Assembly: GCA_002352055.1 (NCBI GenBank)
Contig: DEHS01000095.1
Coordinates: 1-10,849, forward strand
Length of the DNA: 10,849 bases
Source: Legionellaceae bacterium UBA2794
GTDB taxonomy: Bacteria > Pseudomonadota > Gammaproteobacteria > Legionellales > Legionellaceae
Reading direction: 5' to 3'
The translations under genes were made by a program, and so were the position numbers. Positions 1-6,526 of the stretch are shown here, piece by piece. How positions within the stretch are numbered: position 1 is the first letter of the stretch; each line of letters opens with the position of its first letter. The notes under the pieces were generated by a model. It saw nothing but the letters and a program-made list of their open reading frames with translations. It was not told the origin of the DNA and made no database searches.

Positions 1-417
1 ACTTTATTTGGTGCGAGTAAAATACCCTCTTATCATATTCATGACATTTTAGCGGCCCCATGGAATATTTTAAGTAGAGCTTTTAAAAAAACAGATGAAA
101 CTCTTAACGATAGACATAAAAAAATTGGTACATCCTTGATGAAACTGATAATTACCCACGCAATGACACAGGACGTTGAACATATAGTGGCTGACATTGA
201 AGCTCCATATGATTCAGGGCCATTCTTTAGCAAATGCTTTTTTAACCAGATCACTCCAAGTTTAGGGCTGACTTATCAACTTTCTAATAAAGAATTTGCT
301 AAGGTGGTAAATGAATTACCAATTAATAAAGAAGATACTTATATAATAAAATATTCAAATTTTAATATTATCGATGATCACTTTAGTTCCCTTAAGTCAC
401 CAGTGAATAATAAATAA
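1..417 (+). CDS. 3' part of a gene with a GNAT-acetyltransferase-like C-terminus (partial)
   Basis: The frame is open from the first base to the TAA at 415-417 (138 residues), so the true start lies upstream of the window. The TTG at 136 and ATG at 139 are internal codons, with readable protein before them. Residues 38-49 read RHKKIGTSLMKL, followed by a hydrophobic strand and 'EAPYDSGPFFSKCFF'. This resembles the GNAT acetyl-CoA loop (R/Q-x-x-G-x-G/A, then L-h) and the later motif ending in an aromatic 'F(Y)xxxGF' segment. The first glycine of the loop is replaced by lysine, so activity is uncertain. If the reading is right, the protein would transfer an acetyl group from acetyl-CoA to an unknown substrate. 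The C-terminal 35 residues are polar and unremarkable. The gene converges on the ankyrin locus that follows. Coding is well supported by the length of the open frame; the family assignment is tentative. Confidence 0.6.
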   Translation, partial: TLFGASKIPSYHIHDILAAPWNILSRAFKKTDETLNDRHKKIGTSLMKLIITHAMTQDVEHIVADIEAPYDSGPFFSKCFFNQITPSLGLTYQLSNKEFAKVVNELPINKEDTYIIKYSNFNIIDDHFSSLKSPVNNK

Positions 418-528
418 TTCGTGTACTGATTAACTTGATAATTTCTAATATATCAGAATAACAATGTTAAATAGCCATATTAAGTGATTAAAAAAATACG
501 GATAGAACTTAAAATATTTATGTTCCTA

Positions 529-661
529 TTATATAAAATGGGGATCGGCAACACGAATTTTTTCTATACATTGCTCATTAACATTAAATTTCTCACAAAG
601 CATCTATAAAATTACTAATATTTAATTCAGATAGGAATTGATTAACCGCTTGGAAGAGACC
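529..661 (-). pseudogene. Possible decayed C-terminal tail of the ankyrin gene, SAM-like
   Basis: Immediately after the TAG at 662-664 the same frame reads 20 more residues of plausible protein (LFQAVNQFLSELN, then ISNFIDAL) before a TGA. Skipping one T near 595 restores a frame that reads 'CEKFNVNEQCIEKIRVADP' to a TAA at 529-531. Joined, the roughly 43 residues have the hydrophobic spacing of a SAM domain: V-x-x-F-L-x-x-L, then F-I-x-x-L, then an N-V-N-E turn, I-x-x-I and A-D-P. SAM domains commonly sit behind ankyrin repeats in eukaryotes. One nonsense change plus one indel would therefore explain a C-terminal truncation of the ankyrin protein. Alternatively this is a chance open stretch or an unrelated remnant. 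The reading is direct from the bases; the SAM assignment and the decay are inference. Confidence 0.4.
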
Positions 662-1930
662 CTAATTCAGTTGCTTCATAATCAAGCTCGATCTATTGCT
701 CTCATCCAACACCTTATATTCTTTAGTGGCATCAATAATTCTTACGCACATTTCAGGAGGAAAAAACTGGAACAATGGATTACTGATTCGCTTGCACACC
801 GTTTTTAGAGTAAGCGCAGAATGTTTCAGCGTTTTCATTTCTTTTTCTGCCATATCGAAGTACCAGGCATTTTTTTCATTTTGAGTAGCTTCGCGTACCG
901 TTTCCCCATCTTGATTTTTTATCTCAAGATTGGCTCCATTGCGGATTAAAAAGTTAAATATTTTTAAAAACACCTCGGGTTTTAAATTAGGATTCAACCC
1001 TAGAGCAAAAAGGGGCGTTTCTTTTTGCTCATTTAATGCATTAATATTTAAATCGCGTCTTAGAAAAAATCTTAATAAATTAAGGCTTGGGTTTTGAAAT
1101 TGAAGCTGAGAATGAAGCACTGTATTTTTGTCGATGTCACACAGAGTTAAAGTATTAGCTTTAAATTTCACCAATAAACGTGCAAGCTCTAGAGTGCGTA
1201 CGCGATGAAGTATCGGAAAACCATTACCCATCTCCTGAGTGCTAGCGCCCGCTTGTAATAATAAATAAGTAATTAAATAATGATTATGCCCAACTGCCGC
1301 AAATAAAGCGGTGCCAGTAAATGTTCCGTTTAATTGAGGATTATAATTAACCTCCGCCCCTTTACTTAAAAGGTAACGTAAGCAAGCAACTTGCCCATAT
1401 TGGGCCGCGGTATGTAACAAGCTTTGAGCGCCAATATTAACATCCTGGGGCCAATTTGAAATTTTAGGCAAAAGCGCAGCTAAAGTGTTTAAATCGCCCT
1501 GCTCTGCCGCTTTTTGTGCGCGAACAAATAAAACACTCTCGTTGTCCTCCTCAAGAATCACCACTGACTGAGTTTTAATTTCTTGTTTTAAAACCTCTTC
1601 CCTGTTACGGCGGATTATTTTTTTTATTTGTTTTATGGTCTCCTGAGACAATCCCTCCGGGTTATATTCCAAATCGATGATACTTGTATTTACCGCAAGT
1701 GCTGTGAGAAGAGTAGGTATAAAAACTTCAGGTAATGGAGCATTCGAAAGCGACAAAAAGGTAAGTGTAGTGTTTTGTTTTAATGTATTTACAAAGCATG
1801 TACATTGCTCAGGAAGCATGTTGGTTAATGCTTGGGATTTAAGCCGAAGAATATTGTGTTCGGTTTTATTTTGTTTCGCAATACTGAAAAATTGCTCAAG
1901 ATCGAGAAGCTGGGTGGAAGAATTGGGCAT
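662..1930 (-). CDS. LRR and ankyrin-repeat protein, possible effector
   Basis: This 422-residue protein has a short leucine-rich (RNase-inhibitor-like) stretch at about residues 40-112, with 'NTTLTFLSLSNAPL' and 'NTSIIDLEYN' as successive turns and an end helix closing in 'IIRRNR'. Ankyrin repeats follow at about 136-340; the best are 168-197 (SLLHTAAQYGQ, YLLSKGAEVN) and 299-338 (TPLFAL, FLIRNGANLEIKNQDG). A C-terminal helical region at 384-406 contains 'FFPPEMCVRIID', reminiscent of the F-box-like tail of many ankyrin effectors. No signal peptide or membrane segment is seen. The function is presumably protein binding inside a host cell. I chose the ATG at 1930; an in-frame TTG at 1960 would add 10 residues, and neither has a clear Shine-Dalgarno site. 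The gene is divergent from the next locus. The stop at 662-664 may be premature, because the frame continues as plausible protein. Confidence 0.85.
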   Translation of the reverse strand: MPNSSTQLLDLEQFFSIAKQNKTEHNILRLKSQALTNMLPEQCTCFVNTLKQNTTLTFLSLSNAPLPEVFIPTLLTALAVNTSIIDLEYNPEGLSQETIKQIKKIIRRNREEVLKQEIKTQSVVILEEDNESVLFVRAQKAAEQGDLNTLAALLPKISNWPQDVNIGAQSLLHTAAQYGQVACLRYLLSKGAEVNYNPQLNGTFTGTALFAAVGHNHYLITYLLLQAGASTQEMGNGFPILHRVRTLELARLLVKFKANTLTLCDIDKNTVLHSQLQFQNPSLNLLRFFLRRDLNINALNEQKETPLFALGLNPNLKPEVFLKIFNFLIRNGANLEIKNQDGETVREATQNEKNAWYFDMAEKEMKTLKHSALTLKTVCKRISNPLFQFFPPEMCVRIIDATKEYKVLDESNRSSLIMKQLN

Positions 1931-2056
1931 AATCTTTGTGCTTAAAATAAAAGAACCCAATTGTACACTTTTGGCCCCACTTGATCAAATTAGAAAATAA
2001 AACATTAAATTATGGTGCGGTTTTACAAAAAATACTCATTACTTCATTCAGTTTTT

Positions 2057-2077
2057 GTTGGGTCAAAATGACCCAAC
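2057..2077. repeat. Perfect palindrome with 9-bp arms and AAA loop (REP-like)
   Basis: GTTGGGTCA (2057-2065) and its exact complement TGACCCAAC (2069-2077) are separated by AAA. The element lies between two divergent genes, 127 bases from one start and 147 from the other. There is no T-run after the stem on either strand, so it is not a typical intrinsic terminator. The 'TTGTTGGGT...ACCCAACCTA' layout is like dispersed palindromic repeats I recall from gammaproteobacterial genomes, so a REP-like element is likelier than a specific operator. An operator for either gene cannot be excluded. Confidence 0.6.
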
Positions 2078-2139
2078 CTACCTTTCTGAATTATTTATAA
2101 TGAAAGTTGATTTGGATTTGTGTGCCATTATTTTTCATA

Positions 2140-2168
2140 TTGTCTATTTTATTGATTCTGTTTATCAT
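2140..2168 (+). promoter_or_regulatory. Probable sigma-70 promoter for the Cys-His-Asp/ankyrin gene
   Basis: TTGTCT (2140-2145) is spaced 17 bases from TATCAT (2163-2168), which differs from TATAAT at one base. The predicted start near 2175 gives a leader of about 50 bases ahead of the ATG at 2224. The surroundings are very AT-rich, so chance matches are easy; this is the best-spaced pair I see. Confidence 0.35.
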
Positions 2169-2223
2169 TGAGTTTTCTTTAATTTTGCAAGCAAATTAAA
2201 AAAATGAATATTTAGGAAATAAT

Positions 2224-3123
2224 ATGACAATTGAAAGTGCCATTCTGTATCGTTATCATAAAGTGGTTAAATCCAATGAGCCAGATATCGATTTATTATT
2301 TGATATAATTTCAGTTTATATTAAGGAAATGAATTGGATATATGAGGGCAATGCTTGCCACCAAGTCCTTCATCAATTGCAGGAACAAGAAAACCTTAAA
2401 GTTAATTGTTTCATGTTAACCAGTTTATTTGTTCACCTGTCAAAACTAATTGGTATCTGCCCAGATGCGTGTTTTGAAGTGGCTATCCCTAACTTTGTTA
2501 GCACTAAGGATAATCCCTATGTACAGGGAGATTACCACCCATTTAATTCAACATTGTCCTCAAACAGTGATGGGTTTTATGAGTTTGATATTCATTGTAT
2601 CGCAATGATTAATAGTTCATGTTATGACCTCCTGCTACAAGCAAAATATTCTCTGGTTAACGATGGTGCGGATATTTATTGTTCACTAAGCATTGCCATG
2701 CGTTATGATAATATGGATCATTTTAGACTTTTAGTACCTTATTTATTAAACATCAATGAACAAAGTCCCTCAACAGGTTGGACATTGTTACACGAAGCTT
2801 TAAGTAAGGGACAATTTGATTTTGCCATCGAATTATTAAAAAATGGCGCACAGGATAATATTTTAGATAATAACCTGGTAACTCCGTTGAATATTTTAAA
2901 TGACCAATTGTATGATTCCTCAGTTTCATTAGAAACTCTAACCAAAGCTAAAGAATATCAGGACTTAAAAATAGAGTTGATTATAAAAAATAGAAAGGAG
3001 CAGTTAGAAATAGAAAATAAAGCCCAAAGAACCACCCATGATTCTTTCTGGCGAAAGAGAGAGAACACCTCAAACCCATCTTTAACACCAGAACGTGATA
3101 CGGAGCAAAATATTAATCCTTAA
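2224..3123 (+). CDS. Transglutaminase/papain-like (putative) ankyrin protein
   Basis: This 299-residue protein has two parts. Residues about 45-145 contain 'VNCFMLTSLFVHL' (Cys62 at the head of a helix), then 'FDIHCIAMINSSCYDLL' with His124 and Asp135 eleven residues apart on two predicted beta strands. A Cys-helix followed by His and Asp on adjacent strands is the transglutaminase/papain-like core, so the protein may be a cysteine protease, deamidase or acyltransferase with Cys62, His124 and Asp135 as triad. Residues about 148-235 are two or three ankyrin repeats (clearest: GWTLLHEALSKGQ, ELLKNGAQDNILD) that could select the target. The tail (240-299) is charged and likely coiled or disordered. 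No signal peptide is seen, as expected for a type IV effector. AGGA at 2214-2217 lies 6 bases before the ATG and fixes the start. The gene is divergent from the LRR/ankyrin gene and convergent with the next. The enzyme assignment rests on motif spacing only. Confidence 0.85.
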   Translation: MTIESAILYRYHKVVKSNEPDIDLLFDIISVYIKEMNWIYEGNACHQVLHQLQEQENLKVNCFMLTSLFVHLSKLIGICPDACFEVAIPNFVSTKDNPYVQGDYHPFNSTLSSNSDGFYEFDIHCIAMINSSCYDLLLQAKYSLVNDGADIYCSLSIAMRYDNMDHFRLLVPYLLNINEQSPSTGWTLLHEALSKGQFDFAIELLKNGAQDNILDNNLVTPLNILNDQLYDSSVSLETLTKAKEYQDLKIELIIKNRKEQLEIENKAQRTTHDSFWRKRENTSNPSLTPERDTEQNINP

Positions 3124-3148
3124 TTTGAAAGGAGCCTCGTAACTTACC

Positions 3149-3190
3149 CCCTTGATAAATAGGAAAAGATTTAAAACCGTATATCAAGGG
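3149..3190. terminator. Stem-loop between convergent genes, possible bidirectional terminator
   Basis: CCCTTGATA (3149-3157) pairs perfectly with TATCAAGGG (3182-3190) across a 24-base loop. It lies in the 80-base gap between two convergent stops (3123 on the plus strand, 3204 on the minus strand). There is no flanking U-tract on either strand, so its role as an intrinsic terminator rests mainly on location. Confidence 0.35.
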
Positions 3191-3203
3191 AGTGAATTAA
3201 GCC

Positions 3204-3830
3204 CTATATTTTTTCAAAAGGAGATTTAGGCCTTGTATTGAATGGATTTGGAAGATCAGCCGTTTGCTGTTCCACAGACTCAACAGGGTCTTTAGCTTGT
3301 TGCAATGCAACTTTATACTCTGAAACTGGATTTAAGCAACGAGTGATTTTTTCAAGACCTTGTTTTGTCTTTAAATCCTCAGGATTGTTTTTTAAATCAG
3401 CCTGTAATTGGCTTTGAATGTCCTTCAAGGAACCTTTATACAGCTTGTTATTGCCACATGAAAACAAATTAAAGCCAGTACGATTACCCTGTTGATCCAC
3501 TTCATAAACCAAAAAAGTTCGGGGTGGCTCACTGGTCGCGTGGGAAGTAAAAAAGTTAATTGCATCTTCTTGTGTATCAAAGATTAACGTATTATTTTGA
3601 TCGGGTTTATCAGGATATAATCTCTTATAGTCAGCATATATTTTCTTCCAATCATCAGGGTCAGTTCCCAAAGCTTTTAGATTAAAATGAGATTCTGCCT
3701 TGGCTTTTTGTGAGGTTTCTTCCAATGAGGCATCTAATAGTGCAGCTTTTAAGCCCTCTTCCGTATTTAATTGCTCCATATCCCTTTTTAGTTTTGCTTC
3801 TTGTGCAAGTTGCTCGTTTTTACTTAACAT
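3204..3830 (-). CDS. Uncharacterised 208-residue protein with charged N-terminal helix
   Basis: I do not recognise a named family with confidence. Residues 1-45 are a charged, probably helical segment rich in Lys, Glu and Ala, containing an acidic-Leu-Ala-Ser stretch (EEGLKAALLDASLEE, 24-38) that recalls a ubiquitin-interacting motif with a register fault. Residues about 58-168 look like a compact alpha/beta domain: WKKIYADYKRLYP, a helix with 'QEDAINFFTSHA', then a beta hairpin (FLVYEVDQQGNRTGFNLFSCGNNKLYKG) and a helix 'LKDIQSQLQADL'. The hairpin has the look of small modules repeated among Legionella hypothetical proteins and effectors (DUF5617 was considered but not verified). The tail is proline-rich and polar. 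No signal peptide or membrane segment is seen. The start is secured by AGGAG six bases upstream of the ATG at 3830. The gene is convergent with the Cys-His-Asp/ankyrin gene. Confidence 0.85.
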   Translation of the reverse strand: MLSKNEQLAQEAKLKRDMEQLNTEEGLKAALLDASLEETSQKAKAESHFNLKALGTDPDDWKKIYADYKRLYPDKPDQNNTLIFDTQEDAINFFTSHATSEPPRTFLVYEVDQQGNRTGFNLFSCGNNKLYKGSLKDIQSQLQADLKNNPEDLKTKQGLEKITRCLNPVSEYKVALQQAKDPVESVEQQTADLPNPFNTRPKSPFEKI

Positions 3831-3836
3831 ATATAT

Positions 3837-3841
3837 CTCCT
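3837..3841 (-). promoter_or_regulatory. Shine-Dalgarno AGGAG of the 208-residue protein
   Basis: On the minus strand AGGAG is followed by ATATAT and the ATG at 3830, an ideal six-base spacing. It is the strongest ribosome binding site in the window. Confidence 0.75.
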
Positions 3842-4145
3842 AAGACTCAAATAAGCTCAATTGTTATAACATGCTAAAAGAATATAGAGGTTATCCATCG
3901 AGAAATTTTACAATAATCTAACAGTATTAACTCGCGATTTGCCATGGTGTCTAACTCATCTGATATGTAACGTAAATAAAATACTATTCACACCGCAATT
4001 GACCTCGCCATGCTATTGAGTATAAAATGGACATTTTAGATAAAAATAAGTAGTTTGTCTTGAGTTTATAATTCCGATAAATTGGGATAGCTGAACTATT
4101 TGTACTGCTATATATTTGAGAAGAGGCGAAGATACAAGTGCATTT

Positions 4146-4179
4146 CTGGTTTGCTTCGTCGCGGTGCTCCTTGCAATGA
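4146..4179 (-). repeat. REP-like dispersed repeat, left copy (reverse orientation)
   Basis: Read on the minus strand this 34-base unit begins TCATTGCAAGGAGC and ends CGACGAAGCAAACCAG. It matches the copy at 4267-4300 at 31 of 34 positions in inverted orientation. The 'CATTGCGAGGAGCG...GCGACGAAGCAA.CCAG' consensus is a widespread bacterial intergenic repeat I recall from many genomes, including Legionellales. GC content is well above the surroundings. Confidence 0.75.
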
Positions 4180-4266
4180 AAGGTTAAATCGCACCGTTGG
4201 TTGAATACTTTTTGCATCTTGCTTATGATTCGTCTGAGACATGCTGATATTCATTGCTATTCATTG

Positions 4267-4300
4267 TCATTGCGAGGAGCGACGCGACGAAGCAAACCAG
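4267..4300 (+). repeat. REP-like dispersed repeat, right copy (forward orientation)
   Basis: TCATTGCGAGGAGC begins and AAGCAAACCAG ends this 34-base copy. With the left copy 87 bases away it forms an inverted pair able to fold into one long hairpin of about 155 bases, a REPIN/MITE-like layout. This copy is closer to the recalled consensus (CATTGCGAGGAGCGA) than the left one. Confidence 0.75.
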
Positions 4301-4483
4301 TGTGATCAAATCCCGCCCACTTAACCCGAACTACTCCACAGATTAATAATCTATGTCAAAATGTTTTTTGAACCTCAATTCAATTTGGAATGTATGTTTT
4401 TTATATATGAATTTAAGATTTAAATTTTCCCCAGCTAATTAAAGATTTATTAGCCACTAAAAGATATTATTTGAAACTGTTAT

Positions 4484-6376
4484 TTATTTATTTTTAGGAA
4501 CAGTGATTGGATTAGTTTCATCCGCACCACTACCTGAAGGCTCATCGTCACTCAGATTATCTAATTTGCGACGCTTATTCGCAGGTTCGTCCATTTCATC
4601 TATCTCTCTTTTTCTTTTTTGCGAAAAAAATGCAGGGGTGCTCAATTGATTATAATTATCTATTTGCACATCCATTGCTTCAGTCTGCACATTAATATTT
4701 GATTGTAGTTCGTCCTGCTCAGCTGGATACTCAACGGACTGGTAGTTATTCCGAGTTTGCTTCCAATTAGACCATATATTATGATGATCGGCTTTTAATT
4801 TCTCCATCGTTTCATAAAATGTGTGCTGCCACGAAGACTGTGCGTCTTCCTTCTCCGGCCATATCTGCTTTATAGACTGATAAGATAAGAAGTAAAGATT
4901 ATTATCTTCTTTCCAATAGCTTAGTTTTTTTAACTCGTCATCGAATTGATCTGCTGACATTTCAAAATGAGCTGCTGCCTCGATTAAATTATCACTATCT
5001 CTAATAACCTGATAAATCTCAGCAAATGTTCGATCATTAAAAGGGCGCATTTGAGGAAGCATAATCTCATTGTATTCTTTACGATAATATGCGAGAGCCG
5101 AATCAACATCAGGAAAAGAAGCCTTGAATTGATTAAAAGATAAAGGAATACACTCGTAATTGCTCACTAAAATACAATATTTCAGAAAGAAATTTAACGC
5201 ACCATGAGGAAGCTTTAAATCTTTTTCCGCGGTCTGGACATCTGGACTTGATAGAATGGCCTGGTGAATATCTCTAACCGTAAAAGAGCGTTTTATAATT
5301 ACTTCTTTTAAGGGCAAATAATAATTCAAGCCCCAGGTTTTAAGTGCCTGCGCGACCGAAAAGTTCCTTAATTCTTTGTATGTTATAGACAATTTTTTTA
5401 GTTCATTCTTAAGTTGGTTCTGTTCGATACCCAAATAAATTTCTAACTCGTCTAATGATGATGAACGCATTATTAAATCGTGTAATTCATTCAGACGACA
5501 GTTTTCCCAGCTAATTTTAGCATCAGGAAAAGAAACATAGAGATTATCTCTGAAGATTTTATTTATAAACTCCTTTATTCCATCAAAATGACGTAACTTG
5601 CCCTGATTAAAACCTGAGGCCATTAGAGTTTTGTTTATATAGCTGTCAATTCTTGTACCCAGTTTTATCGAAGCATCATTATAGGTTTTAGAATTTGCCA
5701 CAGTACTTAAAATATAAAGAGGATGGTGTTGTAACCATTCTGTTATAGGTATATTTGATATAGTTGCCAGGTATTCGCGATTATTATGAACTATAGGCAC
5801 TTGAGTTATTTCAGGTATTTCAGCCTCAAGGGCATTATCAGAATTTTTAAGGTGAGCATCTACAAGCTCCTGATATTTATCTGAGCCTAAGGCAGTTTTA
5901 AGTTGCTCTCTTGTACCGATTTTTTTTAATATGTCAAAATTGAGTACTACCTGCGTATTATTGACGGTCGCCACAAAGCGCGCCAGATAGAACTTTATAT
6001 TTGAATGGCTTGTGTGTGCATATTCAGATAAGGCATTAATGGTTTTAATTTTATATTTTTGGATAAGGCTAAATAATTCATATAGGTTTAAATCTTCTAA
6101 TTCCACTATAATTTCTTTAACTGGCTCATCATACTGTTTGCCCCAGAATGCCCTACCCTCATCTTCGTTTTTCCATTTGTTCTTCATTTCATCGAAGGAT
6201 ACATACTCACCCGTTTCAGGGTTTATTAAATTCATGAATAAATAGCTCAGTTTTTGCGGTAGGACACCTAAACTCTCCGCGGCATCCCCTTTATTTCGTG
6301 CAGAGAGTATTTTCTGGTGAATATATTTCAATGGTATTTCGAAAACATTTCGGTATTTGTGAGTATCTCGAGGCAT
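4484..6376 (-). CDS. Repeat protein with HTH-like modules and bipartite NLS, candidate nucleomodulin
   Basis: This 630-residue protein has no family I can name. It is built from about six related modules of 65-80 residues at roughly 13-85, 95-172, 217-290, 294-355, 364-438 and 448-524. Each has a pattern like h-x-x-I-[HY]-Q-x-I, a short turn, A-[AE]-x-x-L, another turn, L-x-x-x-L, then often 'h-S-F/Y-x-x-h-K' and a terminal aromatic-rich helix (FWGKQY, AYYRKEY, SWQHTFY). The first half of each module resembles a helix-turn-helix of the Fis/Myb type, so DNA binding is possible but inferred. Residues 525-585 are polar linker. Residues 587-605 contain KRKR, a ten-residue acidic spacer and KRRK, a textbook bipartite nuclear localisation signal, followed by an acidic Ser/Gly tail. 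A bacterial protein has no use for that signal unless it reaches a host nucleus. The ATG at 6376 lacks a strong Shine-Dalgarno but sits 25 bases after a clear promoter. The gene appears monocistronic. Confidence 0.9.
   Translation of the reverse strand: MPRDTHKYRNVFEIPLKYIHQKILSARNKGDAAESLGVLPQKLSYLFMNLINPETGEYVSFDEMKNKWKNEDEGRAFWGKQYDEPVKEIIVELEDLNLYELFSLIQKYKIKTINALSEYAHTSHSNIKFYLARFVATVNNTQVVLNFDILKKIGTREQLKTALGSDKYQELVDAHLKNSDNALEAEIPEITQVPIVHNNREYLATISNIPITEWLQHHPLYILSTVANSKTYNDASIKLGTRIDSYINKTLMASGFNQGKLRHFDGIKEFINKIFRDNLYVSFPDAKISWENCRLNELHDLIMRSSSLDELEIYLGIEQNQLKNELKKLSITYKELRNFSVAQALKTWGLNYYLPLKEVIIKRSFTVRDIHQAILSSPDVQTAEKDLKLPHGALNFFLKYCILVSNYECIPLSFNQFKASFPDVDSALAYYRKEYNEIMLPQMRPFNDRTFAEIYQVIRDSDNLIEAAAHFEMSADQFDDELKKLSYWKEDNNLYFLSYQSIKQIWPEKEDAQSSWQHTFYETMEKLKADHHNIWSNWKQTRNNYQSVEYPAEQDELQSNINVQTEAMDVQIDNYNQLSTPAFFSQKRKREIDEMDEPANKRRKLDNLSDDEPSGSGADETNPITVPKNK
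4562..4618 (-). other. Bipartite nuclear localisation signal (coding region)
   Basis: This segment encodes residues 587-605 of the 630-residue protein: KRKR, the spacer EIDEMDEPAN, then KRRKL. Two basic clusters ten residues apart, embedded in acidic sequence near the C-terminus, match the classical importin-alpha bipartite signal (K-R, 10-12 residues, then at least 3 of 5 basic). Confidence 0.75.
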
Positions 6377-6407
6377 ATTCGTCTATTTATTGATACATAT
6401 GTAAGAT

Positions 6408-6435
6408 ATTATAGCATCATTAACATAAACAACAA
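6408..6435 (-). promoter_or_regulatory. Extended -10 promoter for the NLS/HTH-repeat gene
   Basis: On the minus strand the -10 is a perfect TATAAT (6408-6413) preceded by TGC (6414-6416), an extended -10. TTGTTG (6430-6435) lies 16 bases upstream as a weak -35. Transcription would start near 6401, giving a leader of about 25 bases before the ATG at 6376. This supports separate transcription from the large gene upstream. Confidence 0.6.
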
Positions 6436-6526
6436 TTTATCATTGGATGCGAGCTCTTTTTAATAGCGTTCAAAACATTCATCAGGGGCGCAAAAAGCTA
6501 TAAACCCCCATGAGCCCTATCCTTTT

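Larger units (their letters stand above)
3831..4483. other. Gene-poor intergenic stretch of 653 bases
   Basis: No convincing gene is present. An open frame on the minus strand at 3984-4217 overlaps the left REP-like copy and has repeat-derived composition. The only organised structure is the inverted pair of 34-bp repeats at 4146-4300. A weak six-base stem (GCTAAT at 4434-4439 with ATTAGC at 4449-4454) sits about 30-50 bases beyond the 630-residue gene's stop, but it lacks a U-tract. The rest is AT-rich sequence without recognisable signals. Confidence 0.6.

Noticed and set aside
1931..1960. TTG at 1960 as start of the LRR-ankyrin gene
   Set aside because: No Shine-Dalgarno at the usual distance and a rarer start codon; the ATG at 1930 removes only ten unremarkable residues. 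The longer form remains possible.
1677..2000. Plus-strand open frame of 107 residues
   Set aside because: Antisense to the LRR part of the ankyrin gene, whose repeat pattern is clear on the minus strand.
3984..4217. Minus-strand open frame of 77 residues
   Set aside because: It runs through the left REP-like repeat, has no Shine-Dalgarno site and a repeat-derived composition (CKEHRDEANQ is a translation of the repeat).
4146..4300. CRISPR array
   Set aside because: Only two copies, inverted rather than direct, with an 87-base spacer and no cas genes.
4434..4454. Small stem after the 630-residue gene as a terminator
   Set aside because: Only six pairs, an AT-rich loop and no U-tract in the transcribed direction.
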